Shown here: positions 1 to 11,800 of the stretch, one piece after another
How the letters are laid out: every line of letters begins with the position of its first letter
How positions within the stretch are numbered: position 1 is the stretch's first letter
DNA from: Sipunculus nudus
Taxonomy: Eukaryota > Annelida > Sipuncula > Golfingiida > Sipunculidae
NCBI GenBank assembly: GCA_026874595.1
Contig: CM049307.1
Coordinates: 51,643,370-51,707,369, forward strand
Reading direction: 5' to 3'
DNA: 64,000 nucleotides
The notes under the pieces: generated by a model
What the model saw: the letters and a program-made list of their open reading frames with translations, nothing else
Databases searched by the model: none
Told to the model about the DNA's origin: nothing
Position numbers and translations under genes: made by a program

Positions 1-1200
1 GGGCGCAAATTGAATTGATAAGGCCTAGAATCCTCCAATGTGACTTTTCGGGAGGTCCTAGGCAAATCTACTTGGAAACCTGAAATTAGGTCATGGTGAC
101 CTATATTTTGTGACCTACAGGCCGAAAACATGATTTCGTTACCCTGAATATCAGATTGGGGAAAATCTTATATATGTGGCCTAGAATCTTTTAACTCAAT
201 ACCCTGAGAGTTTCTAGGTTAATCTCCTTGGAAACCTGAAATTGGGTCATGGTGACCTTTATTTTGTGAACTTTGGGCCGAAAACATGATTTTGAGCACC
301 CATACAGTCAGATGGGGCACAAATAGTATTTATTAGGCCTGGAATCCTCCAACATGAGTTTTAGGGAGGTCCTATGCAAATGTCCTTTGAAACCTAAAAT
401 AAGGTCACTGTGATCTATATTCTGCGACCTATTGGGAAAAGATGTCGTATGAACACCCTGAATGTCAGATGGTGACAAATCGTATCTGTAAGGCCTAGAA
501 TCTTCAATTTCCATGGGAGGCTCTGGGCAAATCTTTTTTAAAACCTGAAATTAGGTCATGGTGACCTACATTTTGTGACCTACGAGACAAAAACCTGATT
601 TTGAGCACCCTGAGTGTAAGATGGGCACAAATCGTATCTGTTAGGCCTAGAATCTTTTAATGCAAAATCCTGGGAGGTCCTAGGCAAATCTTCTTGGAAA
701 CCTGAAATTAGGTCATGGTGACCTACATTTTTTGACCTACAGGCCAAACAGGATTTTGAGCATCCAGAAAGTCAGGAAGGGCACACATTGTATTTGTTAA
801 ACCTAGAATCTTCTAATGTAACATTCTGAGACGTCCTTAGCAAATGTCTGTGGAAAACTGAAATTAGGTCACCATGACCTCAATTTTGCAACCTTTAGGA
901 AAAGAAGGCATAAAGGCACCCAGATAGTCAGTCAGGGTACACATTGTATCTGTTAGGCCTAGAATCTTCTAATGTAACACTCTGAGACGTCCTTGGCCAA
1001 TGTCCTTGGAAAACTGAAAATAGGTCACTGTGACCTATATTTTGCAACCTATCAGAAAAGATGTCATATAAGCACCCAAACACTCAGACAGGGCACAAAT
1101 TGTATCCATTAGGCCTAGAATCTTTTAATATAAAATTCAGGGAGGTCTTAGTGAAGTGTCCTAGGAAACCTGAATAATGTGTGACCTATGGGCTGAACAA
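1..1200. repeat. Tandem satellite array, ~155-bp unit, about 7.5 copies
   Basis: The phrase 'aggcctagaatctt' recurs at about 21, 179, 333, 491, 642, 801, 956 and 1110, a period of about 155 bp. Each unit also carries 'ggaaacctgaaattaggtca', then 'gtgacctatattttgtgacc' and 'gagcaccc'. Copies differ by point changes and small indels, so this is an old, diverged satellite. The array enters from outside the window on the left and decays after about 1190. Most units contain a palindrome of the form AGGTCA-n3-TGACCT (see findings). No coding potential is seen. Confidence 0.9.
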
Positions 1201-2992
1201 GGGACCCACGGGTCACGGCGCTCAGCTGATCGTGATTGGACTATAAATGTTCCTCCACTGTGATACTATATCGAGTCGATAAAGCTTATGAATATCATGG
1301 ACATGTTGGGCTATTATAAAGGACGTAATGTAATATGTGAGTAAATGATAAATGAAATAACCTGACTGATGGATTAATAGAGTCAAATATCTTGGTTTAT
1401 TTTTTATTTATTTAGGAGGGGTTGAAAATTGTGATATATTTGAGCAAATATGAATGCAATAACAACAGTAATAAGCAGTAGTAGAATGATGATAAGGCTA
1501 TTTGTTGAAGGATCTAAAGTGTATGGTAGTCTGCAAGCTTTCAATTTGACAGATATGATGTTATGATTAACTATGAATTTGTGACTGTATGACACAATAT
1601 CTCTTTAGTCTTGACAAGGTACATTATTGTGATGCCCACTATGTCTACATATTACACAATATTGACATAATTTCTGGCATGTACATAGCTCCCTATGCAC
1701 GAATAGTAATACAAAAGATTAAAGTATGAATATATCTGATTCATCTTGTTCTTGCTTACTGAGGCTGACTTTGGGATGGGGTTCGGAGAAGGGAAAAGTG
1801 AGGGCAGCACGAAGGTGGATGTAGAAATATTCTATTGTAATGTTTTTCGTTTATATAAGAATATGAAAAGCTAAGAGGAAAAGGGCCCTCCTACTTGGTA
1901 TAGTAAAGTTCTAAATATATGATTGCAAACTAATACTCTGACAAGACTGTCATGAAGAAAAACTGTAAAAGTTTTGAGATACTGTGATGTATATGAAAAT
2001 TTACAGATGGACAGGCAAGTGGACAGAATGGACTAATACCTTTATTTCACTTTCAAGGGAATAATGCATTCAAGTTTATATATAATCCTATTTTTTTAAG
2101 CATATCCACTTTTTCCATTAAAAAGTTTTTATTTAAATATTTTTTTTTATTCACAGGTTTTATAAATTTTTAATAAAAAAACCTGAAAATTTAAGTTGAA
2201 ATATTAGAATTGTTGCAAAAGTTGCAATCATCATATATCCAGAGTGTAGCTCATATTGGGTCATATTATGCATACACATATATTTTATTATTTTTAAATC
2301 ATAAATGTTTAAACTGAATTTTTAAAAAAATAATGCCACAACGTGGCATCTACAAAAATATTCCTTAAATCACTATTTAAAAGTTTTGCACATTGGAGTT
2401 TTCAGTACATGCTTAATTTTATTCACCAAAATGAAATAAAAGATTAAGTAAATTTGATAAAATAAAACATCTTTTCAAATAAAGTATACACACTGTTGGT
2501 TGAATGAGGGACAAACAATATCATTGTGCTAATTACTATACCAGTTTTAATTTATTACTGGAATTAATAGTCAATTTCACACCTGGTGAAGTTTTTACTC
2601 TTCTGAAGTAAGGAATTACTTATCTGATGAACATCCACACTTTCATAGCAATACACCACTTTGTGGACACAATTAAATGTACACTTTAATCATTGTAACC
2701 CTGGTGGTACAATACAAAATCTAAAATGTAGCACAGCCTAGAAAAAAGAATCAAATACAGAAAATAATAACATTCATCTAGTTTATGCACCATCTGGGGG
2801 GGGGGGAGTGCAGGGCAGAGGGGAAGCCTGCTGGTAGTGGCCAAGCTGACCCAAGGCAAGCTGCCTGGGGTGGGTTACATAATGCAAGTGAAGGCTGTAC
2901 TACTAGGTGGGCTAGATGTAAACAACACTTGACATGGTGTATGAAAACATGAATAAAAGCTATTCTTTCCAATCAATTTCTTTGAAATTTCA
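1201..2992. other. AT-rich intergenic DNA, no gene recognised
   Basis: Between the satellite and the next repeat pair I see only AT-rich sequence, short A and T runs and a G run near 2797-2806. The open frames here are short and show no family motif, signal peptide or splice-framed domain. Confidence 0.6.
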
Positions 2993-4259
2993 GATTTTAA
3001 AAGATTAAATCCTTATGTATATATGCTGTGAAAATTGAATCAACAGTGCCAAAGTTGGACAAAATTTAAGGTATTGATTTTTTATTTATGCTAATAACTT
3101 GATAAATTTGCAAAATTCAGATCTAATTTTGGGTAAACAATTGAATCTTGATTAAATAAAGTTATATTCCTGAAAAAAGTCTCTAGGTTCAGCAATTCTC
3201 ATGTTAGGTGTGTAAATATATTTCCTGATTTAAAAAAAAAATGCATTATGTTTTGGCCCTTAACTTCAAAATAATACCCAATACTGACCTAATTTTTGGT
3301 ATGTTCATAGAGAATGTATGAAAGAATGTAAATACTAAATACGATCAAAAACAGATCAGTGGTTTTGATATTAGGCAGCATTGAAGTGTAACAATGGCTT
3401 TTTTTATGGAAAACAGAGTTTTTTCCTTAATATCTCGAAGGAACGAAGTCCTAATGACCCAATTTTCGGTATGGTAGGAGATTTTCGGGACTTCTAAAAT
3501 TATGCCAACAGCCTTGGGAGCATAGAAATGTGCACTGAATGACCTACAGTCATCAAAGTGGACTGCTTGACAATGTAAGGGAATACAACAAGAGCCTCCA
3601 AAAAAATTCAATAACTAGCCTAATTTTGCAGCTTTTATTTTCAAATTTCATGTTTTAACAGATTAAATCCTTATGTATACATGCTGTGAAAATTAAATCC
3701 ACAGTACTTACAGGAAAAAAACGTGCCGTGGCCAAAGTTTGGCAAAATTTAAGGTACCAATTTTATATTTTTGCCAATATTTAAAAAAATTTAACAGATT
3801 TTGATCTAATTTTTGGTATACAATTAAATTTTGATTAATTAAAGTTGTATTACTTGTAAAAAGTCTCTACCTTTAACACTTTGGTCTTAAGTGACCAAAT
3901 ATCTTCCTGATCTTTTTACAAAGTCCATTATGTTTGGGCCCATAACTTTTTTAAATTATATAATACTGACTTATATCTGGCATGTACATAGGAACTATAT
4001 AGAGGAATATTTATGGTAAATATGAAGAAAACCAAAGGAACGAAGTCCTATTGACCCAATTTTCGGCATGGTAGAAGATTTCGGGGACATCTAACTGTAT
4101 GCCGAATTTCAGATTCGTAGGTCCAACGGTGTCGAAACGTGCCAGTCTTACGGACGGACATCCGGACGGACAGACGGACGGACGGACAGACAGACGGACG
4201 GACGACGGGCAATGGACCACGACTATAGCTCAGATGACTTATAGTCAGCTGAGCTAAAA
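2993..4259. repeat. Direct pair of dispersed-repeat copies (about 0.6 kb each)
   Basis: Two successive copies share a start 'agattaaatccttatgta' (about 3000 and 3662), a middle 'gtctcta' block (about 3180 and 3862) and 'ggaacgaagtcct' with 'gacccaattttcgg' (3442 and 4035). The second copy continues into a GACG-type short tandem array and ends with 'ctcagatgacttatagtcag' and 'ctgagctaaaa', a short palindromic tail. Elements of this type are common in bivalve genomes; assigning it to a named family is inference. Confidence 0.7.
4151..4207. repeat. GACG/GACA short tandem array
   Basis: A stretch of cggacggaca, gacggacgg and cagacagacgg units, about 57 bp, near the 3' end of the second dispersed-repeat copy. 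It creates spurious frames rich in Pro, Ser, Val and Arg on the minus strand. Confidence 0.85.
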
Positions 4260-4260
4260 A

Positions 4261-4560
4261 TGGTTTTGAACATCCAGACAGACAAGGCACAAATTGTATC
4301 CATTAGCCCTAGAATCTTCTAACATTCATATTTAGGGAAATCCTTGGCAATTCTCCGTGGAAACCTGAAATTGGATCATTGTGACCTATATTCTGCCAGC
4401 TATGGACCAGAAACATGATTTTGAGCACCCAGACATATAGGGTACAAATGGTATCCATTTTCCTTGGAACCCTCTGTCGTGAAATCCAAGGGGGTCCTGG
4501 GCAGGTCTCCTATGAATCCTGAAATTTTTATTTCATGTCCATTTTTTCAACACTGTAACC
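4261..4560. repeat. Detached degenerate copies of the 155-bp satellite
   Basis: The phrases 'ccctagaatcttctaac', 'gtggaaacctgaaattgga' and 'gattttgagcacccagac' match the array at 1-1200, but with more divergence. About two units are present, separated from the main array by roughly 3 kb. The remaining 4561-4836 stretch has no recognisable element and is the presumed 5' untranslated and promoter region of gene A. Confidence 0.75.
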
Positions 4561-4836
4561 TTAGGCTTAGGCTATTCTCACAGACAATAATTTACATAAA
4601 TAAAGAAAAATGAGCACCCAGTCTAAATTAGCCCATGGGCCACTTGTTTGTAAATACCTTTCCCAGCCAGTGCCTACTTATATTCAGGTGATGGTTCATC
4701 ACATATATCTTCAGCACAAAGGTTTAACGTCTAAAATAGACATTGTTGACTATTTGGCAGCCATTTTATTTCAGAACGTATTCATTCAGTAAATAACGCT
4801 GTTTAATTTGGTGCGTACAGAAGGAAACGGCTGGCT

Positions 4837-4885
4837 ATGTGTCTGCTTGTCTATTTTATATTCTTTGTTGGTATATCTATGCACT
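4837..4885 (+). CDS. Gene A exon 1: signal peptide
   Basis: The ATG opens a 16-codon hydrophobic leader (MCLLVYFIFFVGISMH) and the exon ends at a good donor, GTAAGA, in phase 1. That phase fits the next exon exactly (T plus AT gives Tyr). Short length, hydrophobic core and the matching phase make this the likely first coding exon. An upstream non-coding exon cannot be excluded. Confidence 0.75.
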
Positions 4886-4919
4886 GTAAGAATATGTTTT
4901 TACTGCCCCTAATATTTCA

Positions 4920-5011
<92 letters not shown>

Positions 5012-5796
5012 AACATATTCCATCATCAAAAGAAAATTTACACAATACGAATACTGGAATATATTAATAAATGTATTGTTTAAACAATAATCCAGTTGGA
5101 AGCATGGATTTGTCTGTTTGCAAATTAAAATCATCGATATGCATATTATTAAACAAATATGAACGCCTATTAATACATGTAACTATGCGTTTGTTTTTGT
5201 CTTACTTTGGATATATTACTAAACCAACTTACATTTGCACAGAAATGAAAATATACGTAGGCATGAAACGGTAGCAGAATTTTCTTTCGATTTTACCTGA
5301 TGGCTAATAACCAACTCTTTCCACTATCCGACGACTTGGACAGACTTCTATATTATAACTTAATTTGACATTCTGTGTAATATTATAAACATATTCGCCT
5401 CAGATCTTTTTGTCTTGTTACAGATTCTTCCTGTAGGTTTAATGACCCAAAAGGGGAGTGGTATCAGGGGAAGCGCTCCAGGATTGATAAAATTGAGCGA
5501 GGTGAAGGTAAAAATGACAAGCCGTGTATTCCCTGGTATCCACAGAAATCAAAATATTCAAAGGACCTTTTCCCTGAGGGAAACCTGAGTAAAGCGTCCA
5601 ACTACTGCCGTGATCCCAGTCGGAGTGGATACCTCTGGTGTTTCACAGATGACAAAGGGCCGAAACGTGACTGGGGGAGATGTGATCAAGTTCAGCCATG
5701 TGGTTAGTCTAGACACTTACAATGGACAATCACAAAACTTTCACCGTGACATGTGGATTATCATTACAAGTGCGAATTTGTAAAAGATATAAGGTT

Positions 5797-5875
<79 letters not shown>

Positions 5876-8800
5876 TTCATATGTACATGTAAATTTAACT
5901 CATGTTTTATGTCTAATGACTTTGTGTGCTTACATTTCCTTTAATGGGTCCAATATATTCCAGTATAGGCTGCTACTGCAGAGTGTATACGTGCATTCGA
6001 CTTGCTTTTTTAAATTTGGGTTGATGATTTATATAAAGTATCGACGAATTACATTGATCACACAAACGAAAGACTAAGGTGAAAAAATTACTTTTTTCAA
6101 AAGAAATTGTGGAAAATATAACCTTAAGAAACATGTAACAGCCTTACGCTAAACTAATGATACTTTAAAAATTAACTTTTTTTTGTGACATTATGCTAGC
6201 ACTAGGAAAACCTGAATATGGGAAGAATGTGGAAGAGTCAGATTCTTTGCTTTTCTCCTCCAGCGATACCTGCAGGCCTCTTAGGCAAACCAATCTTTGT
6301 TTTTCCTTGTTTGCTTTACATCCCCTGGCATGGAGAGTTCACGGTGTAAAGATTGGTCATATCTGACTAAAGTAGTTCAGACCAGGATATTCAGAGTTCA
6401 GAGTGAGGATATGCACCAAACCCTACCATATTACGCATATAACACAGTGGTGTTGACTTTGTTGGGACATACATTGTAACTTAATGTTCAGTATTCATGA
6501 AAATATTGATACTCTCAAGAAAATCAGACAATTGTAACCTCCATCGGCTCTTGTTCACATCCTGGCAAGGCATGCTGGGAAGGTTCACGAGGGTCTGTCC
6601 TTGGGCGATTTCATGTTGGTCTGTGAAGGAACCACCATCTATCAGGTGTTTTAAGTAATTTGCATTGATTACTCCTTTTAATATTCATGAGATTCCCGTT
6701 TTGGGTTGTGCCGAATCAGAGGGGGCACTCTTACCACAGTTGGTTGGACTCCATTCCAGAATGGAGGCTGAATGTTCGGGCTACTTTAGCGACTAGAACG
6801 TGCGTGCACCTTGCTCTACCATCTTACTGGGAGCCAGGTCTCCTGCTGATTTCCTTGCTCTCAGGAAGACGTGCCCTCCATTTGAAGTTGGTAATATATC
6901 TTTAATTTTAAAGTTATATTAAATTGGGTAATATAACTGCCCTATTATTAACTCCTACAATTGTTGATATTATATGATTACCGTGCTACTGTGTTATTAG
7001 ATACTAGGTGTGAAGTTGTATTTAGCGGTTGCTGAATAAACCACTAGCTAAGAACTGCCACGCCGCTGCGACAAAGTAGACTAAACGTTATGTGTACCAT
7101 CCAGATTGTCCTGAAGGAAGGTACGGTGTTAACTGCCAGGAAGAATGCCATTGCAAAGATCAATCAAATACATGTTCGTCTGTGTCAGGAGGATGCGACA
7201 AAGGTTGTTATGAAAGGTTTCAGGGAATATCCTGTCAGTGTGAGTATGAGCCGATCTTGTTACAGCAGTTTAACGTATCAGCGAATGTAATGTATAATTA
7301 TAGTGATTGCACCACAAAAGGATGTTAATGTTTTTAGGAGGACGCGGGGTTGAATTTAAAGGTGAATTTGTTGTATATATTTTTTCGTAAATCTGAAAAA
7401 TCGTGGGCGACCTGTTTAAGAGGGATCATGATAATCCTCGAAACTGTGTTAATATTTTTTAAGGACTGGGTATGATGATATTTATATGGACTGGGTTTGA
7501 ACTCATATAACTAGACATAAACCTGAAAGCTGGCAGTTAATTATTAATTTGTCATATTTTCAGTTACTTATTTCTAAAAGGGCATACGTTGTATTGTTTA
7601 GATTGCAAGAACAGTTATTTTGGTTTGTACTGTAACGCCACCTGCCATTGTTTCGAACAAAGTGAAGTCTGTGACAATCAGACCGGCAAGTGTACTAGTG
7701 GATGTGCAGCAGGATGGCAAGGAGACGACTGTCAAACAGGTGCGATATATTCATGAACGGTTTTAATTTAAAGGAGGAATTAAAGTCTTCTGTTCGAAAA
7801 TATATCAAAAACATTTATATATTTGTGGAGTAGATGACTTAATATCATGGTTTAGTTTTCACATTAAAACCAACATTTTGAGAGTGCACCATTATCACCA
7901 TAGTGAATTGTCTGTAAACCGATAACATATGTTGAGTTTATCGATTTTTTGTAAAGATACATGTAACGGTTTGGATAACAATGACGTATGTCAAAAAGCT
8001 AACGGCGCATGTGTAGCCAGTGGATGTGCGACAGGCTATCACGGTCCTGAATGTCTATATATTAATACATCTTGGCCTTATAAATGGACGCAAAATAATT
8101 AAGTAGTTATAAGCAAACCATTTTTTTTTCTGTCATGTGAAACTCATTCTCTCATGCATAAACATTTCAAGATATCAGTTGATCTTATGGTCGTATAGTA
8201 TCACAAGTAAGATGTCGGCACACAAATGTCAACTCAAGGGAGCGGCCAAATCCTCATAATCACACTGAGTAAAAAACAAGTGACATAAACTTTTCATAAC
8301 ATTTGAACACAGCATGTCCTCTAAGAAAACACGAACTGGTGCTTAATAGCTGAACCAAGAGGACTGAAGTACAATCCATTAACAAAAGAGGATCTAACCT
8401 TTTTTCTGATTCCTAATGTAAATGTTTCTTAACAAAATTATAGGACAACCAGAATCAGTATCTCAATCTAACTGGACAAAGTTTATATTCTATATTGCCA
8501 TTTTTAATTTGATTTCTTGTGACACTTTAGGTCTCATACCTAACCTTAGTAACTCAGTATTACTTAAAGGGCATAATCGAAGTAAATTTTAATAGACGTT
8601 GATAGGATGTGTTATAAATAAAAGTAAATGTTTGTATGTAACTTTCAGGAAGTATATCTCAGAGTAAAAGTTTCATTTCAGCTAATATGTGCGCCTCTAT
8701 CGTTTCCTGTTTCACTAGTCGTTTGTGCAACATCATATCATACAAACGGCTATACAGAATAAAAATGTATAATAATTCTTGAAAGATTCAGTGATTGTTA

Positions 8801-11800
8801 TGTCTGATATGATAGCGATTACAGTGTTTATCAAATTTATACAGAGTGTCATCCTGGTACCTATGGTATGAATTGTACATCGCACTGCAGCTCAGGATGT
8901 GACGGACCATGTGATCACGTAAATGGAACGTGCACCTGCCGGCTCGGCTTCAGGGGCTCTAGATGTTCAGAAGGTTAGCCTGAAAAAAGCATGGACAAAG
9001 TCACATAGTTTGTCAGTGGAAGAAATTGAAACCGTTACAATTTCAGCATCAATGGGAACCTGTAAATTTAATACATTTATTTATTGCAATTGTATTTGAT
9101 ATCAAAAATCCTAAATACCGTTTTCAGTGGTGACCTCTTACAAATTTAAATTCAGTAAAAAGGAATCATGTAAAGGGGAAAAACACTGTATTTAAGCATG
9201 TTCATAATATGTCATAAAAAGGCATAACAGATATATCAAAACTGGGAAACATACGTGAAAGCCAAGTATCATACGAGATAATTTTCTAGGGTTAAATATA
9301 AAGTTTTATCTGCTTGATCTCTTCCCCCTGCTCTTGTGCACGTCTTTAACTACATAGTTTGTTCAAGGCTGCACTTCAAATTTCTGCTGTAAAAGATTGC
9401 TTTGTTACTTTCTTTTATTTCATAGTATGAAATATGTATGTTATACATGTCGACATAATTTCGGGATCAGAGGATCCAATGCATTATATTAAGAGCTAAA
9501 TAAAATCATAAATTACTAAGGCAGCACTAGTTTCGAAGTTAAAGTTAGGAATTCCACATGTTAAAACCGTTTTGCAATTGTTATATGTCGATTAATAAAT
9601 CGTCTTACCATCGCACAGCCAAGCATAGATTTGAAATTCGAAAGCTGTTGCATATTGTTTTGACATTTTCGCTTCTTATAAGAAATTGCATGAATACTCA
9701 GCGTATGATGTATGCATGTGCGAAAAAAATATGTACCTTTTACGATTTTGATATGCTTGATACGCATCTGCACTGGCGCTTAATTCCAGCATGTCCTGGC
9801 GGGACCTACGGGTACTACTGTGATAAGATCTGTCCCACAAACTGTGCCAACTCAACTTGTAATAAGGAGACAGGTTCTTGTATATGTAAGGACAGTTACA
9901 GCGGACGGCTTTGTGAGGTATACTCGGGACATGGTGAGCCACAGAGAATATATCTTCTTCCAAACAATAAAGTAGGCCATACCATATCACGTATCCGGTG
10001 CCAGTTCTCGTTTATTGACAGTTGTGGTCTCAACGTAGTACAGTTTAATCTGAGAATGCGCATAATTAGTACCAAGCACGCAGAGGTGAGTGGGTAAAGC
10101 GATTAATTATATCATTATTCCTTAATAAGACAAAGCAGTATCACCAATCCATAGATCCTCCATTATGTACGAAATCAGTGGTTTAATTAGACCTCGCCTA
10201 TGCAATCCATTATTCTGACAGAAACAAAAACTTTAGAGATAAAAACAGGTCATAGATTTATCTAAATCCATATAGAATTTCATAATTTGTTTCATAATTC
10301 GACCAGCATGGAAGTGGTTTAGAATTTACATTAAAGCGAATAATTCTCATTTTGAAGTTTTTTATTGCCCCACATATCTATAAATTTCACTTTACACTTT
10401 TATGTTTTCTGGAGCCTCCCAATTATGAACTGGTGCTATAGAACAACACTAAGAAGGCCAGAAAAGAGCAAACATGCTTTAAGTGCACAGGTTATACGTA
10501 TTTAAACTTTGCTTACTGCAAAAACTGACGGTTGAGATTAGTGGAAACTGTTAAAACCGACTGTTGAGATATATATTAACTACTTCGTGAAATGTATGTT
10601 TTGCCCTTGTATGTTTAACACCCTCTTCATTAACCTAGCCTTGAAACACTGACGACAACATGTTTATATCACTGGTTTATCCACACTTTCAAACTTGCGT
10701 TGTACATCGTTTTCTGTTTTCAACATATCCATTTAAGTTTCGTTTTGGAAGATTCTGTAGCATTTCTTATACCAATTTTCTAAAATGTTAATATATATCT
10801 TTATTAAAACTTCTAAGTACATAAGACGTCAGTATATACTTGGAAATATGAGTTTGCTAGCGATATCATAAACATATGTTTGCCCAGACGTTTGTTGCCA
10901 AACATCTCCTTAAAAACTTGCAGGCAACGTCGGTCAGCTGGTTGGACTAGCCTTGGGGGTGTTGATTGCTGTTGCGCTCGTAATTGGTGTAGTTGTTATT
11001 GTGGTTCTCAGAAAAAGGCAAGTGCCATGTTACGCCATGATTATGAAATGCATTATCACGAAATTACATCATTCATAAATTTACGTATATTTCAAATTTG
11101 CTCAAATTTGATATGAATGAATACATATCTCTTTTTAGGAGAAACAGAGAACAGGATCACTATAAAAAGAAAGGTACATATTAACACACTAAATAAAACA
11201 CGATCTAACTGGATATAGTACTTTCGGCTTATAATCTTACCAAATTAGTTATATATTTTTAGGATATATATTAGTATATATATGTGTATGTGGGTGTGTC
11301 AAAAGTATACGTGAATAATTTTCTCAGCATTTGTTTGCCATTTATGATCCCGTTATAGATTGTGCAAAGACATAAACGACTTAGAATGCTCTTTTAATTA
11401 AATGGATCAACAGCATACCTTATCAACTTCCTATATTTAAAATAAGGAATGGTCAATACTGATATCAAGAAATAGGTGTGCAGGGTGAATTGTTTTGGGA
11501 ATTAACCACAGCCTAAGAATAATGTCAAAGTATGGGCTATTCATCTCATCGATTATGAAACTTCACTATGAATTAACATTAAATTTATATTTCAACAGAG
11601 ATGCATATCCGTTTAAATAATATTGCCGTGACGACTGGAGCAGATTCGGAAGCTGTATCAGATGGTGACGACGGACAACCTGGTGAATCGGAGTACTACA
11701 ACTTTGCCACTCAGTTTGACGAATCGAATATTCCTGTCGACCAACTTCCAGATTATATCAAAAATAAGACGGAAATGCAAGCAGGATTTGAAGAAGAGTA

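Noticed and set aside
1-1200. CRISPR-like regular spacing
   Set aside because: The units are about 155 bp, diverged, and without short identical repeats and unique spacers; this is a eukaryotic satellite.
4011-4290. Minus-strand frames rich in Pro/Ser/Val/Arg
   Set aside because: They are translations of the GACG short tandem array and its flanks, not a protein.
4837-5134. Long Ile/Tyr and Leu runs on both strands
   Set aside because: Low-complexity readings of (TTA)n and (TA)n. Only the first 49 nt (signal peptide up to the donor at 4886) is kept as coding.
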